Shown here: positions 8,051-14,565 of the stretch, piece by piece
How the letters are laid out: the number at the start of each line of letters is the position of its first letter
How positions within the stretch are numbered: the stretch's first letter is position 1
Virus record (IMG/VR): IMGVR_UViG_3300035158_000410
Span: 1 to 33,066 of that record
Strand: one strand, 5' to 3'
From: a virus
DNA length: 33,066 bases
Translations under genes and position numbers: made by a program
The notes under the pieces: generated by a model
Told to the model about the DNA's origin: nothing
What the model saw: the letters and a program-made list of their open reading frames with translations, nothing else
The model's database searches: none

Positions 8051-8344
8051 TTATAGCTCCTCACTCAAGCTGATGTCTGGATTTGGATCCCTGGTCCACG
8101 GGTCTTGATTCAACCACTTATCTATCTTCCGGCGCTCACGGTGATATCCTACGATTCGAGGGAGGACGGCTAAGCCGAGGCAAGCTAGGATAACGGCTAT
8201 TCGTCCTACAGCGGGGCGGTCTTCGAAGTGGCCATATACCTGGACAATGGCTGCCAGCGCTCCACACCCGAAGGTGATGAGGAAGGCTGCCACGTTGCTC
8301 GGCGTGAGTCTCCGGAGCATTCTCCGGGCGTCTTTAACTGACAC
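8051..8344 (-). CDS. Two-helix membrane protein, candidate holin
   Basis: 97 aa. It has a basic N-terminus (KDARRMLRRL) and hydrophobic segments at about 18-37 (VAAFLITFGCGALAAIVQVY) and 46-63 (VGRIAVILACLGLAVLP), then a charged cytoplasmic tail. Size and topology fit small phage holins. It lies downstream of the amidase in the same operon. Holin identity is inferred from context, with no family signature seen. Confidence 0.6.
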   Translation of the reverse strand: MSVKDARRMLRRLTPSNVAAFLITFGCGALAAIVQVYGHFEDRPAVGRIAVILACLGLAVLPRIVGYHRERRKIDKWLNQDPWTRDPNPDISLSEEL

Positions 8345-8528
8345 TGCGGCCTCCGCTCACTACGCTCACGAGGAACTCTTCCCACTGCCGGCGCATGACC
8401 TTTGCGACCTGGTCCCAATACCGGTTCTCCGCTTTCTGCTGCCGGCGGACCAGCCACTTATAGCGGAGGACCATGGTCAACGCCCCTAACAAAAACCCAA
8501 AACCCGTCCCCCAAACAAATATGATCAT
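8334..8528 (-). CDS. Single-pass membrane protein in lysis cassette
   Basis: 64 aa. An N-terminal helix (IIFVWGTGFGFLLGALTMVL) is followed by a long basic amphipathic segment (RYKWLVRRQQKAENRYWDQV). The topology resembles i-spanin-like or holin-accessory proteins. It overlaps the next gene by 11 nt and begins at the last base of the previous stop. Role inferred from position. Confidence 0.6.
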   Translation of the reverse strand: MIIFVWGTGFGFLLGALTMVLRYKWLVRRQQKAENRYWDQVAKVMRRQWEEFLVSVVSGGRSVS

Positions 8529-8902
8529 CAGTCCTTGCCTCCTTTATCCTTGGCGAGCTCGAAGATCTGCTTGCTGTTTTCGGTTATCGCCGTATTGATA
8601 TGAGCGACCGTGGTCTTACAGTGGCTCGTTTGAGCCTTGACGGCTGTCTTCACTTCTCGGATATCCTCCCTCGCGCTTCCCATTTTCCGATCGAGGCAGT
8701 CCACCTTATTCTGTGTCTTGCCTACCTCGGTTTTGGTTTCCGTGGCCAGGGTCTTGATCGTTTCGATGCTTCCGTTGTTACGCTTCCAGCTGCGGTGCTT
8801 GAGCCACTCCCTGATCCACATTCCTATATTGGATAGCAGAAGACCTACGACCAGATAAATCAGACCGTAAGCCGTCGTTGGCATACCTGCAGATTCACTC
8901 AT
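8528..8902 (-). CDS. Membrane-anchored coiled-coil protein of the lysis cassette
   Basis: 124 aa. There is one transmembrane segment (residues 12-30, YGLIYLVVGLLLSNIGMWI), a basic patch (KHRSWKRNN), and then about 80 residues of polar heptad-rich sequence with two Cys. This N-in anchor plus coiled coil resembles XhlA-type holin-associated proteins or spanins. It starts 13 nt after the amidase stop. Confidence 0.6.
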   Translation of the reverse strand: MSESAGMPTTAYGLIYLVVGLLLSNIGMWIREWLKHRSWKRNNGSIETIKTLATETKTEVGKTQNKVDCLDRKMGSAREDIREVKTAVKAQTSHCKTTVAHINTAITENSKQIFELAKDKGGKD

Positions 8903-8915
8903 AGCTAGCTACTCC

Positions 8916-9380
8916 TTATTCAATGTGTTCTACTCTCGCCTGTAGGCTGACAAGCCCCCTGAGGATCTCGAGATCGAAATGCTCACCCGGGCAGCTCTTA
9001 AGCCGTGTAAAGTCTCTGTGGCCATAGATCCGGTCCACTGGAATATTGAAGAGCCGGCACCAATACCTTAGGAGCTTGGCACCGGTCTTCAGCATCTCGC
9101 TCGGAGGCGATTCCCGATCGTAATTGCCTACAAAACAAATCCCTAGAGCGTTGTGATTCTCGCCTCGAGTATGAGCGCCCACCAGGTCCCAGGGCCTTCC
9201 CCAAAGCACCTCGTGCATGCCGCGAGTCGCGAGCTCGACCCCCGCGTGATAGCCGATATCCTGCCAGCCTAAAACATTGATATGATAGTTACGTATTGCC
9301 CCCCAGCTGACAACTTCGTCGTCTCGTGTGAGGCTGTGATGAACAATTATTTTTGTGGACGTGAGTTTTGGCAGAGGCAT
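8916..9380 (-). CDS. N-acetylmuramoyl-L-alanine amidase endolysin
   Basis: 154 aa, a single Amidase_2/PGRP domain. The zinc ligands are visible: H14 in IIVHHSLTRDD, the His of IYGHRDFTRLKSCPGEHFD and the Cys of SCPG. The conserved DIGYHAGVE and ALGICFVGNYD blocks are also present. It cleaves the amide bond between MurNAc and L-Ala of peptidoglycan for host lysis. No signal peptide is seen, so export would need a holin. It has its own good promoter just upstream (9395-9423). Confidence 0.93.
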   Translation of the reverse strand: MPLPKLTSTKIIVHHSLTRDDEVVSWGAIRNYHINVLGWQDIGYHAGVELATRGMHEVLWGRPWDLVGAHTRGENHNALGICFVGNYDRESPPSEMLKTGAKLLRYWCRLFNIPVDRIYGHRDFTRLKSCPGEHFDLEILRGLVSLQARVEHIE

Positions 9381-9394
9381 CGCTCTCTGCCGTA

Positions 9395-9423
9395 AAAATA
9401 ATGTATGGAATTTAGCTTGTCAA
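9395..9423 (-). promoter_or_regulatory. Sigma70-type promoter for the lysis cassette
   Basis: On the minus strand TTGACA (9418-9423) is followed after exactly 17 nt by TATTTT (9395-9400). Transcription would begin near 9388, just before the amidase start at 9380. That would leave almost no leader, so either the start site or the element is slightly misplaced. The -35 lies over the end of the upstream nuclease gene. Confidence 0.6.
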
Positions 9424-9926
9424 GCTTTTTTAGATTCTGGTGACCGTAGATAGCCACCAGATGAAGTGATCCCAGTCGATGACAGAGTGGCTCGTCGTGT
9501 AAAAATAGGCCTGGCGCCATTTTCTCTCTTTGTCTGTGGTTTGCTCCTTGCGCCAGTACTGCCGAGTGCTGCAGGGATGATTATGGCGACTCCCGTGATC
9601 TTGCTCACCAGGATGATGGCTGCCGGCAGCTCATCGCGCTCTTTCTTGGCTTCCCATGTGGCCACGCGCTCAACCGTTATGTGGTCGCGGAAGGGGTGAT
9701 CAGCGATCGACGTCCACTCGCGCTTTATGCTCTTTACCTCGAGGCGGATTTCCTGTATGCCGTCAGCGTGCTCGACAAAGATGTCCCCGCCGTCGCTAAA
9801 TTCCTTGATTTGCTCCGGAGTGTGCGCCATCCGCAGCGGAGGCACTCGAACCTTAAATCCGCGCGCGGATATCCGGTCGGCAATCTTGCACTGCCATTTA
9901 TAGCCCTCGAGGAGCTCCTTGTGCAC
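9420..9926 (-). CDS. PD-(D/E)XK-like nuclease with apparent C-terminal frameshift
   Basis: 168 aa as read in one frame. GGDIFVEHADGIQEIRLEVK shows the D-x(n)-E-x-K nuclease motif, with a preceding conserved helix and a following ILVSKITGVAIIIPA strand. After that, the annotated frame becomes low-complexity (SKPQTKREN...). The neighbouring -1 frame instead reads QYWRKEQTTDKERKWRQAYF...DWDHFIWWL and stops at 9430-9432, which looks like a natural C-terminus for this protein type. A one-base loss near 9555-9575 is likely. It may be a resolvase-like or restriction-like nuclease. Confidence 0.65.
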   Translation of the reverse strand: MHKELLEGYKWQCKIADRISARGFKVRVPPLRMAHTPEQIKEFSDGGDIFVEHADGIQEIRLEVKSIKREWTSIADHPFRDHITVERVATWEAKKERDELPAAIILVSKITGVAIIIPAALGSTGARSKPQTKRENGARPIFTRRATLSSTGITSSGGYLRSPESKKA

Positions 9927-9954
9927 CAGCTCTTTTGTCTGTGCCGCTATCCTG

Positions 9955-10245
9955 CTACCAGATTATCGTCACTCCCGATATCGATCTGGACATTTCCTTC
10001 AGCTCGTTTATCACCTCGCCCAGCTTCCTGTTATATTCGAGGCACATCTCCTCCATTTTGTCAGCTACGAGAGAGGCGAGCATAGGCGTAGGGCAATTCT
10101 GGAAGATCTCCTCAACTATCTCTATTTTAGACTCAACCCAAAAGTTGTATACTCCGGTTTTCTCGTCTAGCTTGAAAAGCTGTGAAAGCCTTTTCCTGGC
10201 CCTGGCCATTTCCTCTTTATTCGGCTTTACTGGCTTGATTTTCAT
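9955..10245 (-). CDS. Hypothetical helical protein
   Basis: 96 aa, not recognised. It has a basic, Lys-rich N-terminus (MKIKPVKPNKEEMARARKRL) and a predicted helical body (IVEEIFQNCPTPMLASLVADKMEEMCLEYNRK). The start overlaps the stop of the upstream CHC2-type gene by 4 nt, so the two are coupled. Confidence 0.7.
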   Translation of the reverse strand: MKIKPVKPNKEEMARARKRLSQLFKLDEKTGVYNFWVESKIEIVEEIFQNCPTPMLASLVADKMEEMCLEYNRKLGEVINELKEMSRSISGVTIIW

Positions 10246-10442
10246 GCTTCCTCCGCCGTGCCCTTCGCCCCACAGCTCATACAGTCATATTTTCCTGTTT
10301 TGGGGCTGTAAACGAAATTTTCATACTGATCTTCATGAAAGGGACATTTCCCTACGAGAAAAAGTGGAGATTCCTTGATCGTATGAACTTCGGTACTGAT
10401 CAAGATTTCGCCGCCTTCACCTTTGACGACAGATATCCTCAT
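10242..10442 (-). CDS. Stand-alone CHC2-type (primase-like) zinc finger protein
   Basis: 66 aa. The C-terminal half reads CPFHEDQYENFVYSPKTGKY then DCMSCGAKGTAEEA, which is the CPFH...F.V.p..g.y.C..CGakG signature of the DnaG/phage primase zinc-binding domain. No Toprim or polymerase domain is present here or in the neighbours. It may act as a separate template-recognition subunit for a host or phage primase, or have been repurposed. Coupled by ATGA-type overlaps on both sides. Confidence 0.75.
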   Translation of the reverse strand: MRISVVKGEGGEILISTEVHTIKESPLFLVGKCPFHEDQYENFVYSPKTGKYDCMSCGAKGTAEEA

Positions 10443-10693
10443 GGCTTTTCTCCTTTTCCTAGCCGATTCCTAGCTCTTAAAATGGTGATCTGGCTTACGG
10501 GATAAAATTGGATTTTGAGATCCCACTCCACGCCGCGCTCATCGGCCAATCGCGTGAAGCACTGCAGACAAATAATGCTGTTTCGCTGCGAGTGGTGAAC
10601 GGCAAGCTTCCAGATCTCGTCAGGAACCCAAAATCCCACCCTGCTTACTTCATGGCAGAGAGAACAGATCTCTCTATGTGCTTTCCTCTTCAT
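10439..10693 (-). CDS. Small double-CxxC zinc protein
   Basis: 84 aa. Two Cys pairs (ICSLCHE at 9-15 and ICLQCFTRLADERG near 41) form a probable zinc ribbon. The C-terminal part is basic (ILRARNRLGKGEKP). It may bind nucleic acid. It overlaps the neighbouring genes by 4 and 20 nt. Not assigned to a named family. Confidence 0.7.
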   Translation of the reverse strand: MKRKAHREICSLCHEVSRVGFWVPDEIWKLAVHHSQRNSIICLQCFTRLADERGVEWDLKIQFYPVSQITILRARNRLGKGEKP

Positions 10694-10823
10694 TTTTGCC
10701 TAATAGCTTCGCAAGTTTTTTTGTGTCCTTTGCTATTCTATCAACTCGAATTTTTATCATAATAATAAAGCCGTAAAGAATGCCTATAAGGAAAGGGATG
10801 ATAATAATAACCATTGTCTTCAT
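10674..10823 (-). CDS. 49-aa single-pass membrane protein
   Basis: Read directly: MKTMVIIIIPFLIGILYGFI, then IMIKIRVDRIAKDTKKLAKL and LGKNEEEST. One transmembrane helix is followed by a basic tail. GGAGGAGACGAG lies immediately upstream of the ATG. It overlaps the DUF4031-like gene by 4 nt and the next gene by 20 nt. The function is unknown. Confidence 0.65.
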   Translation of the reverse strand: MKTMVIIIIPFLIGILYGFIIMIKIRVDRIAKDTKKLAKLLGKNEEEST

Positions 10824-11086
10824 CTCGTCTCCTCCTCCAGTCCCTTTACTCTCCCTCTCATGCCCACTTTCTTCATGATGGCCGTCCTTAAAAATTCTCG
10901 AGGGGTAACGCGTCGAGCTCCGCAGCGGATCGCCTTGGAAGCCATTCTCTTCGTCGTGAGATCATAATGCGGATATTTCCAGTGATCCTGAAACCAGGCA
11001 CGCTTTAAGCCTATGCGCTGAGCGAATGTGTGGAGCTCACCCAGGGAGGCATCGGAGCTCAAGTGCAAGCCATCCGTGATGATCAA
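10820..11086 (-). CDS. DUF4031-like protein
   Basis: 88 aa. DGLHLSSDASLGELHTFAQR, then IGLKRAWFQDHWKYPHYDLT and KRMASKAIRCGARRVTPREF match the DUF4031 pattern (D...HL..D...ELH.FA..iGl...WFQ..PHYDl...r..A...GA). Members are common in phage and actinobacterial genomes and have no proven function. The start is TTG, with a purine-rich GGAGGAGAGGGGAGAG a little far upstream. It overlaps the upstream gene by 50 nt. Confidence 0.82.
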   Translation of the reverse strand: MIITDGLHLSSDASLGELHTFAQRIGLKRAWFQDHWKYPHYDLTTKRMASKAIRCGARRVTPREFLRTAIMKKVGMRGRVKGLEEETR

Positions 11087-11369
11087 TAAAGCTTCTCTCC
11101 CCTCTCCTCCAAATACGTGCTTCTATCTGTTCTATTTCTTCCATCCGTATAATATAATCCATAATATCTTCTGATAGATCCACCCATTTATCCCCTATTT
11201 TAACTTCCATTCCTTTCTCCTCGGTATCACATAGCTTATTGCTGATCTTACAATACCAGCCATTCATGATTTCTTGGGCTTTATCTTCCGGTCCAAATTC
11301 TATGTCACTGATAAACAGAGCAATTGGCAATTGATAAGCTGGAAGCCCATGGCACCGGCAGATCTTCAA
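11037..11369 (-). CDS. Hypothetical protein with TTG start
   Basis: 110 aa, not recognised. It carries several Cys (CRC at 4-6, WYCKISNKLC) and an acidic helix (EDIMDYIIRMEEIEQIEARI). The TTG start is preceded by AAGGAAGGGCTTTAG. An in-frame ATG lies 8 codons upstream but is separated by a TAG codon, so TTG is the likely start. The last 17 codons overlap the DUF4031-like gene. Confidence 0.6.
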   Translation of the reverse strand: MKICRCHGLPAYQLPIALFISDIEFGPEDKAQEIMNGWYCKISNKLCDTEEKGMEVKIGDKWVDLSEDIMDYIIRMEEIEQIEARIWRRGERSFIDHHGWLALELRCLPG

Positions 11370-11431
11370 CTAAAGCCCTTCCTTACATTTCATTCTTTTT
11401 TCTCTTCGAACCTCATTTCCTTGTCCTTTAT

Positions 11432-11518
11432 AGCTCGAGGCGGCACAAGTCTCTGCTATTTGGCATAAGGAGGAGCCGACAAAAGCAGACCGAAGATGCT
11501 TGCCGCCGCCCTCGAGCT
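11432..11518 (-). ncRNA. Intercistronic structured element with anti-SD-like loop
   Basis: Outer arms AGCTCGAGG+CGGC (11432-11444) and GCCG+CCTCGAGCT with one bulged base (11505-11518) form about 13 bp. Inside, TCTGCT (11452-11457) pairs with AGCAGA (11484-11489), then GGC (11462-11464) with GCC (11475-11477). In the minus-strand transcript the 10-nt terminal loop is UCCUCCUUAU, containing the CCUCCUUA of the 16S rRNA 3' end. The element starts directly after the upstream stop codon and precedes the next gene. Its function is inferred, not known. Confidence 0.6.
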
Positions 11519-11944
11519 CTATTTTTCTTTTTCTCTTTTTTCTGGATCAAACCTCCAGGAGTTACTCTCAACTGCTTTCCTGATCGCGTTCCTTCCGCCC
11601 TTCCAAATTCCGTTGGCTATTCCCCACACGATTATCGTATAAAGCGCGAATTCCCCCCACTCAAATTCTCCAAATTTGATAAGTGTAAAGGCAGTGGCTG
11701 CAGCTGTTACCGCTAGTGTCACGATATACATTGAGATGTGCCGAAGGAGCAGTGGCCATTCATCGTATCCCGCTTTCTTTAGCAGTTGCTTCAGGAGTTC
11801 GCTCAGTCCGATCACTCCGATTCCCCATGCTCCCAGGATCGCTGCAATAAGATTATTATCGATCTCCAGCGTTACGGTATCCTGGGCGAGGAGAAAAGGG
11901 GCGACTAAAAGTAGAGAAAAAATTAGCATGAAAAGTTTCTTCAT
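11519..11944 (-). CDS. Membrane protein with signal peptide
   Basis: 141 aa. An N-terminal signal-like sequence (KKLFMLIFSLLLVAPFLLAQ) is followed by hydrophobic segments near 30-50 (NLIAAILGAWGIGVIGLSEL), 70-90 (HISMYIVTLAVTAAATAFTL) and 97-112 (FALYTIIVWGIANGI), then a basic tail. It resembles multi-pass phage membrane proteins sometimes called holins, but it is far from the lysis cassette. Its role is open. Confidence 0.65.
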   Translation of the reverse strand: MKKLFMLIFSLLLVAPFLLAQDTVTLEIDNNLIAAILGAWGIGVIGLSELLKQLLKKAGYDEWPLLLRHISMYIVTLAVTAAATAFTLIKFGEFEWGEFALYTIIVWGIANGIWKGGRNAIRKAVESNSWRFDPEKREKEK

Positions 11945-12193
11945 TTATCCTCTCCTTAAAAAGGTTAAAACCTTGTTCCTAATTGTCATTTTTTTAGATG
12001 GACCTTCCTGGAGGAGCTCGAGCTGCCTTTCATTCACGATCGCCATGTCCTTTTCAAAGGCGTAAACAACGATTTTATCTCGATCGATCAGGGGCTTGAT
12101 AATCGCGATGACCTTGCCTTTCTCTCTGAGCTCGAAACATCCTTTGTCTTTTTTGCGCCTGCAGCTCCTCACGGTAAATCGCGGCCGGTTCAA
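11945..12193 (-). CDS. Hypothetical protein
   Basis: 82 aa, basic at both ends (RFTVRSCRRKKDKGCFELRE... and KKMTIRNKVLTFLRRG), with a middle beta-like stretch (VIAIIKPLIDRDKIVVYAFE). It abuts the membrane-protein gene and overlaps its upstream neighbour by 4 nt. Not recognised. Confidence 0.65.
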   Translation of the reverse strand: MNRPRFTVRSCRRKKDKGCFELREKGKVIAIIKPLIDRDKIVVYAFEKDMAIVNERQLELLQEGPSKKMTIRNKVLTFLRRG

Positions 12194-12402
12194 TCTGAGT
12201 ACTCCTCTCTCAAGCCTTTACTGATCCACTCTATGGCCTCTCTCTCGCTCTCTGTCTCCCATAATTTGATTGCTTCCAGGGCGACGGTGATGTCAGGTCC
12301 GCAGTAATAGGTGTCCTCGTGCTGAAGCTGACGATCCGGAAGCGTCTCGATCGAGGAGACTTTTAGTATCCATCCGTTATTGATTTTCGCTAGTTGAAAC
12401 AT
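12190..12402 (-). CDS. Hypothetical protein
   Basis: 70 aa (MFQLAKINNGWILKVSSIET...). A short beta-rich N-terminal half with HEDTYYCGPDIT is followed by an acidic helix (IKLWETESEREAIEWISKGL). It overlaps both neighbours (4 and 26 nt). Not recognised. Confidence 0.65.
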   Translation of the reverse strand: MFQLAKINNGWILKVSSIETLPDRQLQHEDTYYCGPDITVALEAIKLWETESEREAIEWISKGLREEYSD

Positions 12403-12670
12403 CTGGCCTCCTATCTTCCAGTTGTTTTTGCTGTCCCAGGATCCTTCCCATCTCTTCCTGGATTTGCTTATAGCTCAACCCAAGCCGAATGACGAGCTCC
12501 TGCAGATCCGGAAGATCTTGGTCCATACGCCGGATTGCCAGCTCGTTTTTTTCCGTCATCCTGGGAATGTCCCATAGCCATAGCTCCTTGAGATGTAGAA
12601 TGGTCGCGGCGGTCGCTCCCACCACAAAACAAAGGAGCCCTATCAAAATTCTCTCAACCCATCTTCTCAT
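12377..12670 (-). CDS. Membrane-anchored coiled-coil protein
   Basis: 97 aa. One N-terminal transmembrane helix (ILIGLLCFVVGATAATILHL) is followed by a Leu/Gln-rich coiled coil (LPDLQELVIRLGLSYKQIQE...ILGQQKQLE). The topology resembles spanin-like or XhlA-like proteins, but the gene is well away from the lysis module. Not assigned. Confidence 0.6.
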   Translation of the reverse strand: MRRWVERILIGLLCFVVGATAATILHLKELWLWDIPRMTEKNELAIRRMDQDLPDLQELVIRLGLSYKQIQEEMGRILGQQKQLEDRRPDVSTSENQ

Positions 12671-12869
12671 AAAAAATTTTCTCCCCTTCGTTTTTTTTAT
12701 GCTGAACGATTATTCTTTCTGTTCCAGTGGTGATGATCACTCGCGTTCCTTTTATCAGGAATTGAGTTGTGAGCTTAAGTAAAAATTTCCTTACTCGAAA
12801 TTGAACCTTGACTCTTTCAATCGGAGAGGTGAGCTGCACTCTCGCCGGCTTTTTCAATTCTATCATCAT
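12654..12869 (-). CDS. Small basic beta-rich protein
   Basis: 71 aa, alternating hydrophobic and basic residues (VQLTSPIERVKVQFRVRKFL, GTRVIITTGTERIIVQHKKN), which suggests a small beta-barrel. Two consecutive ATG codons follow GGAGGAGC. It overlaps the next gene by 17 nt. Not recognised. Confidence 0.6.
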   Translation of the reverse strand: MMIELKKPARVQLTSPIERVKVQFRVRKFLLKLTTQFLIKGTRVIITTGTERIIVQHKKNEGEKIFYEKMG

Positions 12870-13044
12870 GCTCCTCCAAAATTTGTCTCAAGCTCTTTCT
12901 GGGCGGTGATGGTCCCTCGCATATCGACAAAATAAATCCCAATAAAAGAAATGGCGATATGATAACCAGTGCCACTAAAATTGCAGCGATTGCCACGATC
13001 GCCCTCACAACTAAAACCATAAATACAAAGGCCTTAAAAAACAT
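12817..13044 (-). CDS. Small membrane protein
   Basis: 75 aa from the ATG at 13042-13044, chosen because GGGAAGGGAGT lies just before it. A longer reading from 13134 adds only the antisense-like overlap with the upstream gene. It has a hydrophobic stretch of about 40 residues (FVFMVLVVRAIVAIAAILVA continuing to FLLLGFILSI) and a charged C-terminal helix. Not recognised. Confidence 0.6.
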   Translation of the reverse strand: MFFKAFVFMVLVVRAIVAIAAILVALVIISPFLLLGFILSICEGPSPPRKSLRQILEEHDDRIEKAGESAAHLSD

Positions 13045-13570
13045 ACTCCCTTCCCTCCGCCGAATAAAATTTACCGAGGATAATTCTGCCGAGCTCCCGA
13101 CTTTGAAGCCAGTCCGGATGTCCCTCGACCTCATGTACCTCGTAAATACTTATTTTTCCGCTCTCGACTTTTCTCCATATATGGGTCTCTACATCTGGGC
13201 TATAACCCAGAAATGGATGCTTTTTGATTTCATCGATTTTTCTTGTTATGTGTCTGTCCATGGTGGCCTGAATCCAGAGCTCTTTAACCTTTTTTAGCTG
13301 GAATTCCTTGTCGTCATCGCTGTGCTCAATAATAAACGCTTTCCGAGCGATTAGATCACATCCAAATATGTCATTGTGGAGGCTGACGTAGCGCATTTCC
13401 CCGGTCTTTTTGTCCTTTATCATAATGCCTCGAGGAGGGATGTTGACGACGTCCCAGCCTCTATTTCTTAGCCAGTTCCGGATCCAGCGCTGGAACTCCA
13501 GGCCCTCTTCTCTAAGTGTTTTTTTCTTTTTTGGTCTTCTCATTTTGCCCCTCTCCGTATTCCTCTTCAT
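13034..13570 (-). CDS. PD-(D/E)XK-fold nuclease-like protein
   Basis: 178 aa. EEGLEFQRWIRNWLRNRGWD, then NDIFGCDLIARKA, then KELWIQATMDRHITRKIDEI fit the helix-E, D and (E/Q)-x-(K/T) layout of Holliday-junction-resolvase-like and phage nuclease folds. The last motif has Gln-Ala-Thr where Glu-x-Lys is usual, so catalytic competence is uncertain. The basic N-terminus (KMRRPKKKKTLR) could bind DNA. The start ATG is at 13568-13570; a second ATG at residue 9 is possible. Confidence 0.6.
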   Translation of the reverse strand: MKRNTERGKMRRPKKKKTLREEGLEFQRWIRNWLRNRGWDVVNIPPRGIMIKDKKTGEMRYVSLHNDIFGCDLIARKAFIIEHSDDDKEFQLKKVKELWIQATMDRHITRKIDEIKKHPFLGYSPDVETHIWRKVESGKISIYEVHEVEGHPDWLQSRELGRIILGKFYSAEGREYVF

Positions 13571-13787
13571 GAAGAGCCGTCAGCTCCTTTGGTTTATTCA
13601 AAAATATAAAAGGATCAAATTTCCCTTTCTTTTTGAATAGCACTCCTCTGTAATTGAATCTGCCTCCCTCTTTATTCACGACCGTGAATTCTGCGGCCAC
13701 GAATTTTACGCGCTTAAGGCGAACTTGATATCTTACCCATTTCTCCAGCTCTTCCCATAGCTTTTGTCTTTCCGTTTTTTTAGACAT
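13512..13787 (-). CDS. Small basic hypothetical protein
   Basis: 91 aa (MSKKTERQKLWEELEKWVRY...). It contains FVAAEFTVVNKEGGRFNYRG and a Lys-rich tail that overlaps the nuclease-like gene by 59 nt. The composition suggests nucleic-acid binding. Not assigned. Confidence 0.6.
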   Translation of the reverse strand: MSKKTERQKLWEELEKWVRYQVRLKRVKFVAAEFTVVNKEGGRFNYRGVLFKKKGKFDPFIFLNKPKELTALHEEEYGEGQNEKTKKEKNT

Positions 13788-13977
13788 TTGTTTTGTCCAA
13801 TAATTCTTGGATCTCTTTAGAATTCGGGAAAAAATCCGCTATGTCGGGCATCGCCTCTATGAGCTCCGCGTAAACCATGGGCTTGACTTCTACGTTCAAT
13901 GAGAGCAATAAACATTCGATAAAAAGGAGTTTTAAAACGATCCACTTCATTACTCTTTCCGCCTGGTCTTCTTCCAT
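13780..13977 (-). CDS. Small hypothetical protein
   Basis: 65 aa. It has a hydrophobic N-terminal helix (VMKWIVLKLLFIECLLLSLN) and an acidic C-terminal part (AELIEAMPDIADFFPNSKEI). It starts with a TAATG overlap at the previous stop and GGAGGAGGAG upstream. Not recognised. Confidence 0.6.
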   Translation of the reverse strand: MEEDQAERVMKWIVLKLLFIECLLLSLNVEVKPMVYAELIEAMPDIADFFPNSKEIQELLDKTNV

Positions 13978-14132
13978 TATTCTCCTCCTCCTTTAGGCTC
14001 GTTACTAAAAACGAGACCAAAAAATCTGAGTCCCCATTCTCTTTCTCCCCACTTGTTAATCCCCCAGCTCCATTCGAATAGCCATCTCCAGGGGCTACCA
14101 CAGGTTTTCCGCTTGTGATAAGTTAGGATCAT
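13977..14132 (-). CDS. 51-aa tryptophan-rich protein
   Basis: Read directly: MILTYHKRKTCGSPWRWLFE, then WSWGINKWGEREWGLRFFGL and VFSNEPKGGGE. It has six Trp, several Phe and many Arg/Lys, like membrane-active or protein-binding peptides. It overlaps the upstream stop by 4 nt and the next start by 1 nt (TAATG), a pattern that fits a real coupled gene. There is no family assignment. The overlapping alternate frame gives an improbable product. Confidence 0.55.
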   Translation of the reverse strand: MILTYHKRKTCGSPWRWLFEWSWGINKWGEREWGLRFFGLVFSNEPKGGGE

Positions 14133-14302
14133 TCGAATTTCTCACTCACGGTATCAAATACCTTGTCAAAAACCCAGAGCCTGGTTTTCTTATTCTGAAC
14201 CGAGACGACCAATTGGCCGTCTTCATTTATTCCTACTGTGATCTCATGAGTTCCAGCGTCATAATAGACCTCTTCGCCCTTTGATAAATATTCATCCGCC
14301 AT
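14129..14302 (-). CDS. Small beta-rich hypothetical protein
   Basis: 57 aa from the ATG at 14300-14302, selected because GGAGGAAGAAG precedes it. The longer version from 14323 is less likely. The sequence VYYDAGTHEITVGINEDGQL then VVSVQNKKTRLWVFDKVFDT suggests a small beta-sheet. Not recognised. Confidence 0.6.
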   Translation of the reverse strand: MADEYLSKGEEVYYDAGTHEITVGINEDGQLVVSVQNKKTRLWVFDKVFDTVSEKFE

Positions 14303-14552
14303 CTTCTTCCTCCTTTTTGTCATCTGGAAATGGTTTGAAGAAAAAGGTTTGTGTGACTTTCTTGAAAAGATCCAGCGCTTTGTCCTGCTGAGCCCTTTTC
14401 ATTCGCTCGAGCTCCTCATGCGTTAAAAATACGCCCTTAAAAGGCGGCTTTATAATTATTCGCAGCTCAGGACTTAGACCATAGTGGATTTCCTTCCCGT
14501 GAAACAATGCCGTTATTGCTGCTGCCGGCAGCTCAATTTTTATCTCTTTCAT
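14292..14552 (-). CDS. Hypothetical protein downstream of structured element
   Basis: 86 aa. The first part is KEIKIELPAAAITALFHGKE, followed by FKGVFLTHEELERMKRAQQD and a C-terminal acidic tail. The start is preceded by GGAGATAAGGA, directly after the inverted-repeat element at 14566-14689. Not recognised. Confidence 0.6.
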   Translation of the reverse strand: MKEIKIELPAAAITALFHGKEIHYGLSPELRIIIKPPFKGVFLTHEELERMKRAQQDKALDLFKKVTQTFFFKPFPDDKKEEEDGG

Positions 14553-14565
14553 TCCTTATCTCCAG

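Noticed and set aside
13817-14101. A 94-codon minus ORF
   Set aside because: It overlaps two better-supported small genes (13780-13977 and 13977-14132), each with a ribosome binding site or start/stop coupling.
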